This document shows, piece by piece, positions 63,244 through 64,000 of a stretch of 64,000 bases of DNA. The DNA is taken from positions 81,922,471 through 81,986,470 of the forward strand of contig NC_089743.1 of the NCBI RefSeq assembly GCF_040412425.1, written 5' to 3'. A program made the translations under genes and the position numbers. This DNA is from Macrobrachium rosenbergii (taxonomy: Eukaryota; Arthropoda; Malacostraca; Decapoda; Palaemonidae). The notes below the pieces were generated by a model, which was given only the letters and a program-made list of their open reading frames with translations, had not been told where the DNA came from and made no database searches. How positions within the stretch are numbered: position 1 is the stretch's first letter; every line of letters starts with the position of its first letter.

Positions 63244-64000
63244 AAATTAGCTTTCAAGCCTGGGACAAAGGAGAGGAGGCACATGTGGAAGGGGAGGGGA
63301 GGAGGAGGAGGAGGAGGAGAGACGCCGGCCCTACGGCATATATAGTCGTCCATCCCCTAAACAAGGGAAAGTAAAATGGGTCTATTTTGCACCGGCGGCA
63401 CCGCGGCCCCTCGCCGGGTAACGAGCCTTATTGTAGCCGAGAGAAAAAGAGCAATTGTGCAAGTTGACCCCGTTGGCCCTCACTGCTTCCTCCTCCCCTC
63501 CCTTTGGCCCCGTGGCTCCCCTCTCCATTACCCTGGGTCATAAAGCGCCAGAAAACGCCCGAAACTGTCCCTTAAGAGGCCCAGGGAGCTAGAGGGGAAG
63601 AAAAGGACACGCACGTTCACATACGCACACACATACATGTGAGGTGAGACTATATGGTGTTAAAGGGGGTGGGAGGAGGGGGGGGACAGATTGCCCCCTT
63701 AAGGAGAAATGTCTCTTCTACGGGAGATGATCATCACATCCAAAGGTGGCCGTGCTGTCCACTATCTAGTCCTATAACCTCTTCCTCTCGCCTCTTTGCT
63801 CGGAGTTCTAACCTCCGTTTTCGAGTCGTTTTATTCTTCTCACTTATAAAAATTTAAGAAAACTTATGAAAAATGAAGATAATAGACCAAAAATTAAATG
63901 TGATAATGCAATGATTTGCATGCTAACTTACGTTTCACATAAGACCTACTTGAAGTATGTGTTTGTGTGTTTGTATGTGTAAGTTCACTGAGCGTTTATA
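63244..64000. other. GC-rich segment with (GGA)n
   Basis: A GGA run (63299-63321) is followed by CACCGGCGGCACCGCGGCCC (about 63391-63410), the most GC- and CpG-rich sequence in the window. GGG runs lie at 63664-63685. No open frame of note crosses it. It could lie near a gene start beyond the window, but nothing proves that. Confidence 0.4.

Overview
This is eukaryotic, AT-rich, gene-poor DNA that looks like intergenic or large-intron sequence from a decapod crustacean. A caridean shrimp of the Macrobrachium/Palaemon type is my best guess. The basis is the extreme density of simple repeats: about thirty (AT)n arrays of 40 to 600 bp, about twenty (AG/CT)n arrays, and several (AAT)n, (AC)n and trinucleotide arrays. 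By hand count (AT)n alone is about 3.5 kb. Two dispersed repeats (about 1486-1770 and 23096-23400) also match, from memory, very abundant short repeats of caridean genomes. No database was searched, so the taxon is an inference.

No complete gene is visible. Nearly every long open frame is either a translated microsatellite ([12 protein letters not shown]) or an antisense shadow of a retroelement. The best host-like coding signal is a possible 3'-terminal exon on the minus strand at 43147-43430. It has a strong polypyrimidine/CAG acceptor, 93 open codons, a stop and an overlapping AATAAA. Its KLTKEPDAYDIY segment recalls the tail of arthropod MADF/BESS or Myb/SANT-like proteins. Two weaker frames, at 9084-9419 (minus) and 32558-32827 (plus), lie in locally GC-rich patches and cannot be assigned.

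Mobile DNA is mostly decayed. Four fragments of a non-LTR (LINE) endonuclease/reverse-transcriptase family lie on the minus strand at about 29560-29960, 44190-45985, 46080-46566 and 60720-60910. The second is the richest: it keeps fingers, motif A, motif B and the C-terminal RWF...HV block. Its catalytic YADD block is gone, and it is interrupted by a plus-strand insertion with an AAT-rich tail (about 44822-45193). tRNA-like SINE heads are found near 600-722, 1486-1770, 24090-24170, 24280-24415, 38940-39021 and 55640-55785. A 1.6-kb segment ending at 17052 may be a long terminal repeat followed by a primer-binding-site-like TGG sequence.

The most unusual structures are not genes. They are a heavily diverged 30-bp-period minisatellite of about 20 units (39160-39880); an inverted repeat with 145-bp arms and a 409-bp loop carrying a SINE and an (AT)n array (55446-56144); a higher-order repeat alternating a 55-80-bp spacer with (AG)n blocks (35766-36432); a 32/31-nt foldback (29181-29257); a 16-bp perfect palindrome beside the largest (AT)n tract (15160-15175); and tandem duplications at 22243-22472, 25858-25897 and 27015-27048. 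Layout: 0-9 kb is simple repeats with one clear SINE; 9-15 kb is mostly unassigned; 15-17 kb is the LTR-like block; 17-30 kb is SINEs, SSRs and unassigned DNA; 29-46 kb holds LINE remnants, the AG compound repeat, the minisatellite and the exon candidate; 46-64 kb is SSR-dense with the inverted repeat, ending in a GC-richer segment (62.6-63.8 kb).
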